56,497 nucleotides of DNA, from positions 1 to 56,497 of the forward strand of contig CAKPYB010000022.1 in assembly GCA_934202525.1 (NCBI GenBank), given 5' to 3'. Origin of the DNA: an uncultured Prevotella sp. GTDB lineage: Bacteria > Bacteroidota > Bacteroidia > Bacteroidales > Bacteroidaceae. Below the pieces are notes generated by a model. It ran no database searches. It was not told where the DNA came from and worked only from the letters and a program-made list of their open reading frames with translations. The position numbers and the translations under genes were made by a program. How positions within the stretch are numbered: the first letter of the stretch is position 1; each line of letters begins with the position of its first letter. Positions 17,324 to 26,681 of this stretch are shown here, one piece after another.

Positions 17324-17496
17324 ACTTTTTTACCTTTTTACCTTTAAAAGCCCTTTCACGTTAAATTCAATTAAGTTTTGCCTCAGAACTACCGCTATTC
17401 CAGATATTTTTCCTAATTTTGCGCCCACGTTTCTAACAGATGGAATGAATATGAAGATTCAATAGTATATACTAAATAGATTAAGGAAAAAGAAAA

Positions 17497-18501
17497 ATGG
17501 AACATGTTTTTACTGAATCGATGTTTTTGGTGGGATTCGTGATTTTCATCGCCGCCATACTCGTATTAGACATGCTGGTCATCGACCGAAAGGCGCATGT
17601 GGTCTCCATCAAGGAGGCGGGATCATGGACGGCAGTATGGATTATTCTCGCGCTCGCCTTCGCCGTATTCATCTATTTTCATGGCGACATGGTGCACGGC
17701 ATCGAGAACTTCGATGACCTGAAGCTGATAGCATCGCGCTATGCTTCGCATCTCAAACTGGACCCGAACGACTATGAGGGAAGTCTGCAGCAATACCGAC
17801 ACTATATGACCATCTCCTACATCTCGGGTTATCTGATAGAGAAGACGCTCTCGGTAGATAATCTCTTCGTGATGATGATGATCTTCACTTCGTTCGGAGT
17901 AGATAAGAAAGATTACCAGCACGTATTGAACTGGGGTATCCTGGGAGCCATCGTGCTGCGTTTCGTCTTCATCTTCGCGGGTGCTGCGCTCATCAGCCGT
18001 TTCGCCTGGATATTGCTCGTATTCGGAGGATTCCTGGTTTACAGCGGTGCCAAGATGTTCCTCAACAGGAACAAGAAGGAGGAAATCAATGCTCTGGAGC
18101 ATCCGGTAGTGAAGTTCATGCAGAAGCGCCTGCATCTGGGTCCGTTGGTGATGACGGTGGTATTCATTGAGTTCTGCGACCTGATTTTCGCATTCGACAG
18201 CATCCCAGCCGTATTCTCGGTATCGCTCGACCCGTTCGTGGTGTTCTTCTCGAATATCTTCGCCATCCTGGGCTTGCGTGCCCTCTTCTTCCTGCTGGCA
18301 GCGATAGCAGACAAGTTCCGCTATCTGAAGGTGGGTGTGAGTGTGCTGCTGGTGTTCATCGGTGTGAAGATGCTCATCCACGATTTCTTCGAGATTGATG
18401 CAGTCAGTTCGCTGGTATTCATCATCCTCGTACTGCTCGTCAGCATCGGGGCTTCGGTGGTGATTCCGCAGAAACAGGAAGCGTTGGAAAATACGAAATA
18501 A
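17497..18501 (+). CDS. TerC-family integral membrane protein
   Basis: 334-aa inner membrane protein with about eight to nine hydrophobic segments. It carries the TerC/Alx signatures EKTLSVDNLFVMMMIF (near residue 112) and a second half with EFCDLIFAFDSIPAVF (near 225), where membrane-embedded acidic residues are typical. Family members export manganese, sometimes during protein secretion, or give tellurite resistance; manganese efflux is the more general role. It is monocistronic, with a possible -7 box TAATTTTG at 17414-17421 and a hairpin terminator downstream. Confidence 0.9.
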   Translation: MEHVFTESMFLVGFVIFIAAILVLDMLVIDRKAHVVSIKEAGSWTAVWIILALAFAVFIYFHGDMVHGIENFDDLKLIASRYASHLKLDPNDYEGSLQQYRHYMTISYISGYLIEKTLSVDNLFVMMMIFTSFGVDKKDYQHVLNWGILGAIVLRFVFIFAGAALISRFAWILLVFGGFLVYSGAKMFLNRNKKEEINALEHPVVKFMQKRLHLGPLVMTVVFIEFCDLIFAFDSIPAVFSVSLDPFVVFFSNIFAILGLRALFFLLAAIADKFRYLKVGVSVLLVFIGVKMLIHDFFEIDAVSSLVFIILVLLVSIGASVVIPQKQEALENTK

Positions 18502-18559
18502 GCAAACCATTTGTAAAGGAGATTATCATCAGGTAATCTCCTCCCAGGAAACATAAAAA

Positions 18560-18600
18560 GGGCGATTGCTTATCCCTAGCGTAGGGAATAGCAATCGCCC
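18560..18600. terminator. bidirectional terminator
   Basis: GGGCGATTGCT pairs with AGCAATCGCCC, extended by TCCCTA/TAGGGA in the loop and flanked by A and T runs. It separates the convergent TerC and isomerase genes. Confidence 0.85.
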
Positions 18601-18631
18601 TTATCTTTTATGAATTAAAAATCAATTTTTC

Positions 18632-20110
18632 TTACTTCCAAGGATTCTCTGTTGGGTAAGGCAGGCTAGCTGGCTGGTTGTAAGCGATATCCTTGATGCC
18701 GAGATACTTGAATACCTCGAACAAGGTCTTGCCTACGTGAGAGAATGCTACGGCTCCGTGGTGTGGATAACCCTTCTGAATCAAGACGTGACGATAGAAG
18801 CGGCCCATCTCGTTGATAGCGAAGATACCGATACCACCGAATGAACGGGTAGGAACATCGAGAACCTCTCCCTCTGCGATGTAGCTGCGGAGGTTGCCCT
18901 CAGAATCGCACTGCAGACGGTAGAATGTGATGTCAGAAGCTGCGATATCACCCTCCAAAGTACCACGGGTGAAGTCTGGTTTACCACCATTCTCCAACAA
19001 ACGGTTCTGGATGAGCTGATACTTAATCTTACGGCTAGAGCACATCTTGCACTGTGGAGTGTTACCGCAGTGGAAGCCCATGAAGGTATCAGTCAACTTA
19101 TAATCATACTTGCCCTTGATGTCCTCATCATAGATATACTGAGGAACAGAATTATTGATATCGAGCAATGTAACGGTATCGTCAGAAGCACACATACCGA
19201 TGTACTCAGAGAGTGCACCATAGATATCTACCTCGCAAGCTACAGGAATGCCGCGGCTAACGAGACGGCTGTTTACATAGCAAGGCTCGAAACCGAACTG
19301 GCTTGGGAAGGCAGGCCAGCACTTGTCGGCGAATGCTACATACTGGCGAGAACCCTTGTGAGCCTCTGCCCAGTCGAGCAATGTCAACTCAAACTGTGCC
19401 ATTCTGCGGCTGAGGTCAGGATAGTAGCAGCCCTCACCCATCTCCTTTGCCATATCAGCGCAAACCTCGTCGATACGTGGGTCGTTCTCGTGCTCCTTGT
19501 AAGCTACGAGGAGGTCGAGCTCTGAATTCTCCTCAATCTCTACACCGAGTTCATACAAACCCTTGATAGGAGCGTTGCAAGCGAAGAAGTCCTGTGGACG
19601 TGGACCGAAGGTGATAATCTTCAAGCCCTTCAAACCGAGGATAACGCGAGCTACAGGAACGAAGTCCTGAATCATCTTAGCTACTTCCTCTGCTGTACCT
19701 ACAGGATACTCAGGGATGTAACCCTTCAGGTGGCGCATGCCAAGGTTGTAAGAGCAGTTGAGCATACCGCAGTAAGCGTCGCCACGACCATTGATCATGT
19801 CGCCGTCACCCTCTGCAGCTGCAACAAACATGCAAGGACCATCGAAGTTCTTTGCAATCAAAGTCTCAGGAGTCTCAGGACCGAAGTTACCGAGGAATAC
19901 AACCAAAGCGTTGCAGCCCTGCTCTTTCACTTCGCCCAAAGCCTTGAGCATATCTTTCTCGTTCTCAACTGTAGTCTGGCAGTTGAAAATTTCACCTTTG
20001 TACTCTTTTACGATGTTCTCACGGCGCTGAGTAGAAAGCGCGATTGGAAAACAGTCACGGCTAACGGCAATAATACCGAGCTTTACTTGTGGAATGTTGT
20101 TGCTTACCAT
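18632..20110 (-). CDS. L-fucose/L-arabinose isomerase-family protein
   Basis: 492 aa with the two-domain fold of L-fucose/L-arabinose isomerases, cytoplasmic metal-dependent aldose-ketose isomerases. Visible features are the N-terminal Rossmann-like start KLGIIAVSRDCFP, the acidic metal-site segments ACEVDIYGAL and TLLDINNS, and a C-terminal GYPHHGAVAFSHVGK that should hold a metal-binding His. No sugar kinase, aldolase or transporter adjoins it, so the substrate (fucose, arabinose or another sugar) is not settled. It is monocistronic with the promoter at 20206-20235. Confidence 0.8.
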   Translation of the reverse strand: MVSNNIPQVKLGIIAVSRDCFPIALSTQRRENIVKEYKGEIFNCQTTVENEKDMLKALGEVKEQGCNALVVFLGNFGPETPETLIAKNFDGPCMFVAAAEGDGDMINGRGDAYCGMLNCSYNLGMRHLKGYIPEYPVGTAEEVAKMIQDFVPVARVILGLKGLKIITFGPRPQDFFACNAPIKGLYELGVEIEENSELDLLVAYKEHENDPRIDEVCADMAKEMGEGCYYPDLSRRMAQFELTLLDWAEAHKGSRQYVAFADKCWPAFPSQFGFEPCYVNSRLVSRGIPVACEVDIYGALSEYIGMCASDDTVTLLDINNSVPQYIYDEDIKGKYDYKLTDTFMGFHCGNTPQCKMCSSRKIKYQLIQNRLLENGGKPDFTRGTLEGDIAASDITFYRLQCDSEGNLRSYIAEGEVLDVPTRSFGGIGIFAINEMGRFYRHVLIQKGYPHHGAVAFSHVGKTLFEVFKYLGIKDIAYNQPASLPYPTENPWK

Positions 20111-20205
20111 AATTAGTTTATTACTTAAGTTTTTGTATAAATTGCTTTATATTTATTGTTTATTTTCGAGTTTGTTTGGTTGACAATGATTCATTGTTCC
20201 GAGCA

Positions 20206-20235
20206 CAAAGGTACAAATATATTTTGTATCAACAA
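20206..20235 (-). promoter_or_regulatory. promoter of the isomerase gene
   Basis: CAAAGGTA at 20206-20213 (-7) and CAA at 20233-20235 (-33), spacer 19 bp, minus strand. This implies a leader of about 90 nt. Confidence 0.6.
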
Positions 20236-20257
20236 GCGTTTTAAGGAATTTTTAATT

Positions 20258-20290
20258 CAAAAAAATGGCGCAGAACCGTGATTCTGTGCC
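20258..20290 (-). terminator. terminator of the ravA-viaA-like operon
   Basis: On the minus strand GGCACAGAA pairs with TTCTGCGCC (one G-T pair), followed by AT and seven T. Confidence 0.8.
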
Positions 20291-20376
20291 AAATGTAACA
20301 TATGATAAAGTTCTTGATACATTTCATACATGTCTCTGTTATCATCTGATACCCCTTTTCTGCCTTAACATCTTCT

Positions 20377-22026
20377 TTAATATCTTCGCAGCGGGCGGTA
20401 CCGGATGGTATAAATCTGATTGAAGTACTCCTTCCAGGCGTTCGGCTCCTTGTCATCATCACGCACGATGCGGATGCCATAGAATCGGGTACCCGTCTCC
20501 TTGTATTCCCGGAATCTCGACAACAGCTGCTGTGGCGGATCTGGAATCAGGAAGTCGGTAATCCAAAGCACATCGGCATTCACGTAATGGAGTCCGTCGT
20601 TGTCGAGAAGGTCAAACATCTGGGTCATCATCTTCTTTGCCGATGTTCCGCCTCCGATAAATGGAAGGTGGGTTGTGGTAGGCTGCCGCCGGATGCCTCG
20701 CCCGGTATGCGCCTGTCCATCTCCGTCGGACGGAGCTGCATCTGCTTCGGCTGATTCCATCATAGTGATTCCGATTCTCTTCAGGCGCTCTGCCTTCCGC
20801 TTCGCCATCAGGTCGATGGCACGGGTACTGACGGAGAAATCTATCAGGAAGCAGTCTCGCTCCAAATCTTCTGCCGTCTCTTCCAGCAGAGAGATGAGTG
20901 TTGAGGATATCCTTTCAGGCGTGCCATACATACTGGCTGAGGTGTCCAGGCAGACAATCATCGGACCCTTGCGGGAGGCATGGGTAAAGCCCAGTTTGCG
21001 GGATGGTTTCGACATTTCGCTCTTATAGCGGAAGGTCTGGAGTCTTCGCGTGCGATACTTATAGATAAAGAGGCCCTCCATATCCTCGTCACTGTACTGT
21101 GCCAGTTCGAGCGGGAGAAGGGAGTTGAGATCATCGCCCACGGTAATGCCCTCGATATCGCTACCCGCTGAATGCTCCATCTTCATCTCTACGCCCGATG
21201 CGATGGTGAGCCGGTCTTTGCCGTTGGCATCGGCTACTCGTCCCATCTTCGCCACAATTTCCTTGATTTCGGGATATTTGTCCTGAATCTTCACCTGGTT
21301 CAGACGGCGTTCAAACTCCGTTTCCGTCCATCCGTTCGTCATCAGTTCCCAGGCCTGCACGGCTCGCTGTTCCGAAACGCCCTTCGTCTTCATGTTGCGG
21401 GTTATCTGGTCCATCATGCGCACCAGTCCTGTTTCGAAGTTGTTCTGACGGAGCGAGATAAAGTCCTTTAACTTGTTCAATACCTGATGGTCGATGCAGA
21501 CCTTCCAGTCTCTTACCAGCCGTTCCCAGTTTTCGGGTTTCGAAGCCCCGTCTCCAGTCATCAGTTTAAGGAAGAAAGGCTTATCGAACCCATCTTCAGC
21601 ATGTTCCTGTTCCAGCTGGTCGAGCAAAGGGAGCCACACCTGTTCATCCATCCGCTTGAAGGGAGCCCAGTCGAGCACATCATTTGCCCGATGACTTTCA
21701 GTCCAGGCACGCTGGCGCTGGAACCGCATGTGATGGACACATTCCACGATGAATTTTCCCACGCTATCATAGAACACCTTGCTTTTAATCTTGCTGTTCA
21801 CCACCTGGCGCACGAATTTCTGCACCTCTTCGCCAGTTGCTTCTATGGTTACTTTCAGGGTAAAGAGATGAATGAGATAATCCTTCAGCGGGTCTTCCTT
21901 CAAATTCCAAGGCATGGCGGTGCCTGTCGGATCAGGAATCTTCACCTGTCCCGACTTGCAGAAGTCATCCAGCATCTTCAAGTAATACTGTGCCTCCGCC
22001 AAATCCTTGTTATTCTGGTATTTCAT
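20377..22026 (-). CDS. viaA: VWA-domain protein, ViaA-like
   Basis: 549 aa: a long helical N-terminal region and a C-terminal von Willebrand A domain (about 345-540). The MIDAS motif is D-T-S-A-S in IVCLDTSASMYGTPE. In E. coli ViaA works with the MoxR ATPase RavA as a chaperone-like pair tied to envelope and respiratory complexes. Here the RavA-like gene lies two genes upstream in the same operon. An unusual detail is an insertion rich in D, A and G in the VWA domain (SDGDGQAHTGRG, near residue 455). The symbol is by similarity and context. Confidence 0.75.
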   Translation of the reverse strand: MKYQNNKDLAEAQYYLKMLDDFCKSGQVKIPDPTGTAMPWNLKEDPLKDYLIHLFTLKVTIEATGEEVQKFVRQVVNSKIKSKVFYDSVGKFIVECVHHMRFQRQRAWTESHRANDVLDWAPFKRMDEQVWLPLLDQLEQEHAEDGFDKPFFLKLMTGDGASKPENWERLVRDWKVCIDHQVLNKLKDFISLRQNNFETGLVRMMDQITRNMKTKGVSEQRAVQAWELMTNGWTETEFERRLNQVKIQDKYPEIKEIVAKMGRVADANGKDRLTIASGVEMKMEHSAGSDIEGITVGDDLNSLLPLELAQYSDEDMEGLFIYKYRTRRLQTFRYKSEMSKPSRKLGFTHASRKGPMIVCLDTSASMYGTPERISSTLISLLEETAEDLERDCFLIDFSVSTRAIDLMAKRKAERLKRIGITMMESAEADAAPSDGDGQAHTGRGIRRQPTTTHLPFIGGGTSAKKMMTQMFDLLDNDGLHYVNADVLWITDFLIPDPPQQLLSRFREYKETGTRFYGIRIVRDDDKEPNAWKEYFNQIYTIRYRPLRRY

Positions 22027-22038
22027 AGGAGTAAATCC

Positions 22039-22533
22039 TTATTTTTTCTCCATCAGATATTCTGCGAAGATTCTTGCAGCACTCTCTACTTTGGCTGCGC
22101 AAGGGCGAGTCTTGTAATATTCTGCCGTTCTTGCTGAAGCCACATAGCTGGACTGCGCCTTCTCATGACCCTTCAAACCCAGAATCTCGGCACAGATGAT
22201 ACTGCCGTTCTGCTCCTTCGATTTGGCGAGCAAATCCTGCACCACCTTATAGCAGGCCGACTTGCCCTCGCGGTCATCCCCCTCGGTCTGTCCGCAATCC
22301 AAGCCAACGAGCACCACGATGCCCGAAACAGCACCGCACATCATTCTCATTCTGCCTACTCCACCACCGAAGCCGGCACCAATGCGCTTCGCCATCTCAT
22401 CATCAAGACCATATAAATCGGCAAAGGCAGCCACTACCGACTGACAGCAGCCATAGCCCTGCATAAAGTTATCCACCGCCTGGTGAACACGCGTCTCCAA
22501 CTCAGGAGACAAAGTTATCTGTCCGTTCATCAT
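22039..22533 (-). CDS. C-GCAxxG-C-C family protein
   Basis: 164-aa protein with the family's cysteine/glycine pattern: CCQSV near 28-32, GCGVGRMR-like glycine loop (FGGGVGRMRMMCGAVSG) at about 55-70, then single Cys at about 79, 92 and 117. Such proteins are small, probably redox or metal-cofactor-binding, often found near oxidoreductases; the function is not established. It lies between the MoxR ATPase (47 bp upstream) and the VWA protein (12 bp downstream), an insertion into the RavA-ViaA pair that may mark an Fe-S or redox client. Confidence 0.8.
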   Translation of the reverse strand: MMNGQITLSPELETRVHQAVDNFMQGYGCCQSVVAAFADLYGLDDEMAKRIGAGFGGGVGRMRMMCGAVSGIVVLVGLDCGQTEGDDREGKSACYKVVQDLLAKSKEQNGSIICAEILGLKGHEKAQSSYVASARTAEYYKTRPCAAKVESAARIFAEYLMEKK

Positions 22534-22580
22534 GTTTTTGATTCTTCTATATATAATAATGTATAAGCAACAGGAGGCGA

Positions 22581-23789
22581 TTAAACCTCATAGAGTTTCA
22601 TCGTATCCTGACGGGTAAATGCCAGCTCCTTATAGAAATCGCGGAGATAAGCCGATATTTCCGCCTTATCATCAGCAGATGCGAAGAGATTCTCGCCCAA
22701 CTGCCTTTCCAGCGAACTCAAGCCATCCGAAAGGTTTTCTATCTCCCTCTCGTAATCCCTTCCATCCTCCGGATTCCTGCGTACACGATGATATTTGATG
22801 TCCTCAGCAAGCGCATTCTTCATCTCCACGAGTTTGTCTGCAAAAGGAGAAAAGAGGGCACGAATCACGATGTTTCGGATAGCATCCCGCTCTTCCGGTT
22901 CCTGCCACAGACAATGGTAGATAGGCAGCAAATCGCAGATATCCACCTCTTCCCTATCCTGCATAAAGGCAGAAGTGCGAAGCAGGCGGACGATATTCTT
23001 CCATCGTCGGTCACTCACATAGATGTTTCTGCGCTCGGCAGCCTCATCCACATTCACGGCTCTCAGAGATTTACGGATGGCGGAAATCGCATCGAGCACC
23101 TCCTCCTTTACGCCAATCTTATCGATACGCTCCGTCCATTCAGCATACTCCTCAGCAGTAATAGCATTTGAATTCGCTTTTCCTTCGGCCGCCGAACTTT
23201 GTTTTTTCACTCCTCGTTCTTCACTCTTCACTTCCAGCAGCATCGCCCGGAAATTCTTCTCCAGCTTAATCGGTCGGCTTTCTATTCTGATAACGAATCG
23301 GTCCCAGAGCGCCTCCAGTCCTTCTCCCTTAGCCGGCAACTCATTGCTTGCAGCCACGAGAAGCTTCAGAGGAAGATGCATTTCCCGATTGCCGTTTCTG
23401 AAGATTTTCTCGTTAATCACCGTAAGGAGCGTGTTCTGGATAGCAGGTCCCGCCTTCCAGATTTCATCCAGGAAAACCACATCGGCTGTAGGCAGATACC
23501 CCTCCACCGCACGCTCGTAAGTATCCGAAGTCTTCAGTTTCTGAATGCTCACCGGACCGAAGATTTCATCGGGTGTAGAGAATCGCGACATCAGAAACTC
23601 AAAGCTCTGAGCCTCCCTGAATGCCGTCTTCAACTGTCTGGCCACCATACTCTTTGCCACACCCGGAGGTCCCAGCAGGATGATACTCTCACCTGCCAGA
23701 GCTGCCAGGAGCGAGAGCGATATCTCCGTCTCCTTCTCATAAATGCCCCGGTTCATCTCACCGAGTAATTGTTTGAATCTTTCAAGCAT
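22581..23789 (-). CDS. ravA: MoxR-family AAA+ ATPase, RavA-like
   Basis: 402 aa. The start (LGEMNRGIYEKETEISLSLL) and Walker A GPPGVAKS (about 40-47) match RavA rather than generic MoxR. Walker B is VVFLDEIWK (about 104-112) and the sensor segment is VAASNELPAKGEGLEALWDR. MoxR ATPases with a VWA partner remodel or mature protein complexes. The C-terminus is shorter than in E. coli RavA (498 aa). It is the first gene of the operon with the C-GCAxxG protein and the VWA protein. Confidence 0.85.
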   Translation of the reverse strand: MLERFKQLLGEMNRGIYEKETEISLSLLAALAGESIILLGPPGVAKSMVARQLKTAFREAQSFEFLMSRFSTPDEIFGPVSIQKLKTSDTYERAVEGYLPTADVVFLDEIWKAGPAIQNTLLTVINEKIFRNGNREMHLPLKLLVAASNELPAKGEGLEALWDRFVIRIESRPIKLEKNFRAMLLEVKSEERGVKKQSSAAEGKANSNAITAEEYAEWTERIDKIGVKEEVLDAISAIRKSLRAVNVDEAAERRNIYVSDRRWKNIVRLLRTSAFMQDREEVDICDLLPIYHCLWQEPEERDAIRNIVIRALFSPFADKLVEMKNALAEDIKYHRVRRNPEDGRDYEREIENLSDGLSSLERQLGENLFASADDKAEISAYLRDFYKELAFTRQDTMKLYEV

Positions 23790-23828
23790 ATTCTTACTTT
23801 TCTATTCAGAATCGTATAAAGACGAAAA

Positions 23829-23863
23829 GAAGTTAAGAGATAAAATTCATTATCCCTTAACTT
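23829..23863 (-). terminator. probable terminator of asd
   Basis: AAGTTAAGAGATAA pairs imperfectly with TTATCCCTTAACTT; a TCTTTTCGTC stretch follows on the minus strand. Confidence 0.5.
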
Positions 23864-23895
23864 CCTCATATTCTTTTATATAAATAAGGTATGGC

Positions 23896-24909
23896 TTACT
23901 TTACGTTGCCCACCTTAATCAAATACTCAGCAATCTGAACAGCGTTCAGGGCAGCACCCTTACGAATCTGGTCGCCAGTCAACCACAATGTGTTACCATT
24001 GTCATCAGCCAGATCCTTGCGGATACGACCTACATATACATCGTCCTTGCCGGCGCTCTCCAATGGCATTGGATAAACGTAGTTCTGGGCATCATCCTTT
24101 ACAGTTACGCCTGGAGCAGCCTCCAAAGCCTTGCGGATGTCCTCTACTGCCAATGGCTTCTCTGTCTCGAACCAAACACTCTCTGAGTGAGAACGGAGTG
24201 AAGAAACGCGAACGCAGGTAGCACTGGTGCGAACATCAGAGTGCATAATCTTGCGGGTCTCGTTATACATCTTCATCTCCTCCTTGGTGTAATCGTTAGG
24301 AGTCATCTTGTCAATCTGTGGAATGACATTGTATGCCAACTGATGAGGGAACTTATTGATATGCTCAGTCTTACCTGTCTCGATGATATCCTTATACTGC
24401 TGCTCAAGTTCAGCCATGGCAGCAGCACCAGCACCCGAAGCGCTCTGGTAAGAAGAGATATGAATCTTCTTGATATGGCTTAAGTCATCGATAGGCTTCA
24501 ACACTACTACCATCATGATGGTGGTACAGTTAGGGTTGGCGATGATGTTGCGAGGGCGGTTCAGGGCATCCTCGGCATTTACCTCAGGCACAACCAGAGG
24601 CACGTCGTCGCACATACGGAATGCGCTAGAGTTATCAATCATCACGGCACCATACTTGGTGATAGTCTCGGCAAACTCCTCAGAAGTGCCGCCACCAGCA
24701 GATGTGAAAGCAATATCGACATCTTTAAAGTCATCGTTATGCTGCAAAAGTTTGACCTCATAGTCCTTTCCCTTGAAGTTGTATTTTCGTCCGGCAGAAC
24801 GCTCAGAACCAAACAACACCAAATCATCCATAGGGAAATTTCTCTCAGCAAGGATACGCAAGAATTCCTGTCCTACTGCGCCACTTGCACCAACAATTGC
24901 TACTTTCAT
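23896..24909 (-). CDS. asd: aspartate-semialdehyde dehydrogenase
   Basis: 337 aa, the usual length. It reduces aspartyl phosphate to aspartate semialdehyde with NADPH, the branch point to lysine, diaminopimelate, threonine and methionine. The N-terminal Rossmann motif is [14 protein letters not shown], the catalytic cysteine is in IANPNCTTI (near 130) and the catalytic histidine region is [10 protein letters not shown]. Monocistronic. The promoter is placed at 25093-25121, giving a leader of about 180 nt that holds three tandem 26-29-bp repeats. Confidence 0.95.
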   Translation of the reverse strand: MKVAIVGASGAVGQEFLRILAERNFPMDDLVLFGSERSAGRKYNFKGKDYEVKLLQHNDDFKDVDIAFTSAGGGTSEEFAETITKYGAVMIDNSSAFRMCDDVPLVVPEVNAEDALNRPRNIIANPNCTTIMMVVVLKPIDDLSHIKKIHISSYQSASGAGAAAMAELEQQYKDIIETGKTEHINKFPHQLAYNVIPQIDKMTPNDYTKEEMKMYNETRKIMHSDVRTSATCVRVSSLRSHSESVWFETEKPLAVEDIRKALEAAPGVTVKDDAQNYVYPMPLESAGKDDVYVGRIRKDLADDNGNTLWLTGDQIRKGAALNAVQIAEYLIKVGNVK

Positions 24910-25092
24910 AATCGAATCTTTTAATTTATAAAGTTGTTATAAGTGTAAACTGTGGAAGAGAAAGCCAGCCTCCTTATCATCTTCATGATTCCTCATTTTC
25001 TGATAGCTTCATGATTTTTCATCATCTTCTAATAGCTTCATGATTCCTCATTTTCTGATAGCCGGAAACTGCTTATTTTCTCAAATCCGCTG

Positions 25093-25121
25093 CAAAGTTA
25101 AGACTTTTTCTACAATATCAA
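25093..25121 (-). promoter_or_regulatory. probable asd promoter
   Basis: CAAAGTTA at 25093-25100 (-7) and CAA at 25119-25121 (-33), minus strand. Confidence 0.5.
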
Positions 25122-25225
25122 GCATAAATTCCCAAAAATTATTGCTTTTTGCTGCAAATTTATCATTTTTGCTTACTTTTCTGCAAGAATATGCAGAAAA
25201 ATGGAGAAAAATAGTTGCAATTACG

Positions 25226-25257
25226 TTTGGTAGTTCAAAAGAAAACTTGTATCTTTG
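25226..25257 (+). promoter_or_regulatory. promoter of the LytTR operon
   Basis: TTTG at 25226-25229 (-33) and TATCTTTG at 25250-25257 (-7), spacer 20 bp, both consensus. Confidence 0.8.
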
Positions 25258-25327
25258 CCTGCAACTTATTACTCCTGTCCTTAATAAGGAGACAAGGGTA
25301 TGAACAGAAAAGACTATCAATGAAAAT

Positions 25328-25711
25328 ATGGAATGGCTTAAAATAACAACCAACAGCGAAATCATCCGGATTCCAACCGATGAGATCATTTTCATCAAAG
25401 GCGATGGAAACTACTCCGACATATTCCTTGCCAATGGCAAAAAAGAGAATGTGATCAGCCAGTTGCACGACCTGATGGACAAGTTGACCGCCCTCAACTA
25501 CAGTCCGTTCTATCGGGTAGGCAAAAGCCTCATCATCAACCGCGACTATGTCTTCAAGGTCAACCCGGGACTTCAGAGAATCATTCTCTCCAATAGCCGA
25601 CTGGAAAAGGATATCCTCATCAAGGCATCCAAGGATGCACTTAAAAATCTGAAAGAGAAGTTGGAAACAGAAGAAGAATTAACTTTAGAAAAGGAAGGAG
25701 GTAACTCATGA
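25328..25711 (+). CDS. LytTR-domain DNA-binding regulator without receiver
   Basis: 127 aa, almost entirely a LytTR domain: IRIPTDEIIFIKGDGNYSDIFL near the start and PFYRVGKSLIINRDYVFKVN in the second half are the typical strands. There is no response-regulator receiver domain, so it is a stand-alone regulator. LytTR proteins bind two direct repeats about 21 bp apart. Its stop codon overlaps the start of a membrane protein gene (ATGA), suggesting that the partner senses a signal or holds the regulator at the membrane (inference). Candidate target sites in this window are at 28990-29020 and 37013-37043. Confidence 0.85.
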   Translation: MEWLKITTNSEIIRIPTDEIIFIKGDGNYSDIFLANGKKENVISQLHDLMDKLTALNYSPFYRVGKSLIINRDYVFKVNPGLQRIILSNSRLEKDILIKASKDALKNLKEKLETEEELTLEKEGGNS

Positions 25712-26664
25712 ACGACGATAAGATTTTTATCCAGGACTTCGATAGAGACAACAAGAAGGGCCTCATTATAGTAGATGATGACTCGGATGTTATCATCGAG
25801 CAGGATGCGCCTGAATCTGACACAGAGGATTCTTCAGCATCAGAAGAAGCTCCCCGTCCTCATCCCCATAAATGGAGATGGATAGCCCTCAGCATCTTCG
25901 CATCCGTGGTGTTCTGCATGGCAGCATACGCCGGTTGGCGACTCTATAATTACTATTATAATATAGGTGTACCTATCTCGGTAACGCCCGAAGAGAACAT
26001 TCAGAAACTGGCTGCACGTCACAAAGGCGGCAAGCCTGTCATCACGTTATCTTCCGATTCCATCCTGGGCGTAGCACTCAACATGTATCGCCTGGAAAAT
26101 CTGCAAGCCGAAATTTCCCTGGTAGAACCTGATACCACCGACATGAGTGTGTGGATGTACAGCCGAAGTGCCGACCACACCAGCACCAACGAATATCTGG
26201 GCAGTCTGGTGATGAACGGCAAGGAACTGGCATCTGATGTTTCCCGCCTGGGCTATTGTGCGATGGCGAATGGCAACATCGTGCTGGGAATTTCGAGAAG
26301 CGACAAGGTGAAGGATTACGTAGAGGAGCGGGGCGGCAGTTTCTTCCGCCAGTTTATTTTGGTATCAGATGGAGTATTGCCAGCTAAGTTCCAGCTTCAC
26401 GGCAAGGTGGAGCGCCGTGCCCTGGCAAGAACTTCCGACGACCACCTATATTATATAGAGACCCGCCATCCCGAAACCCTCTGGGATTTCGCCGATGCCC
26501 TGCGCGAATACGGTTTCGCCGATGCCATCTACATCACCGGTGGCAAGTGCCACAGTTTCTACCGCACCCCTGATGGCAAACCGCATAACATAGGCGATGA
26601 TACCCAGCATTCTCATAAGAAATATCAGGAAATCGTGCCTTGGATTATATTCAAGGCACGATAG
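25708..26664 (+). CDS. single-pass membrane protein with phosphodiester-glycosidase-like exterior domain
   Basis: 318 aa: an acidic cytoplasmic tail (1-50), one transmembrane segment (about 56-78) and an exported domain. The segment from GNIVLGISR through HLYYIETR to DAIYITGGKCHSFYR resembles the NAGPA/phosphodiester glycosidase fold (usually ending ALYLDGG), but the call is tentative. It is translationally coupled to the LytTR gene by an ATGA overlap, so it may regulate, or be regulated by, that protein. Confidence 0.5.
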   Translation: MNDDKIFIQDFDRDNKKGLIIVDDDSDVIIEQDAPESDTEDSSASEEAPRPHPHKWRWIALSIFASVVFCMAAYAGWRLYNYYYNIGVPISVTPEENIQKLAARHKGGKPVITLSSDSILGVALNMYRLENLQAEISLVEPDTTDMSVWMYSRSADHTSTNEYLGSLVMNGKELASDVSRLGYCAMANGNIVLGISRSDKVKDYVEERGGSFFRQFILVSDGVLPAKFQLHGKVERRALARTSDDHLYYIETRHPETLWDFADALREYGFADAIYITGGKCHSFYRTPDGKPHNIGDDTQHSHKKYQEIVPWIIFKAR

Positions 26665-26681
26665 AGTGCTGGGAAATTGAA

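Larger units (their letters stand above)
24910..25327. other. divergent intergenic region with asd leader repeats
   Basis: 418 bases between asd (-) and the LytTR gene (+). It contains both promoters and three CTTCATGATT repeats at 24981, 25007 and 25036 (26 and 29 bp apart), each followed by a CTCATTTTCTGATAG-like stretch. They lie within the transcribed leader of asd. I see no known riboswitch fold such as a lysine box. Confidence 0.7.

Noticed and set aside
17623..18510. 295-codon frame antisense to terC
   Set aside because: His/Glu-rich composition typical of the reverse of a membrane protein gene.
24910..25092. Lysine riboswitch in the asd leader
   Set aside because: The tandem repeats do not show the conserved L-box core; only simple repeats are visible.
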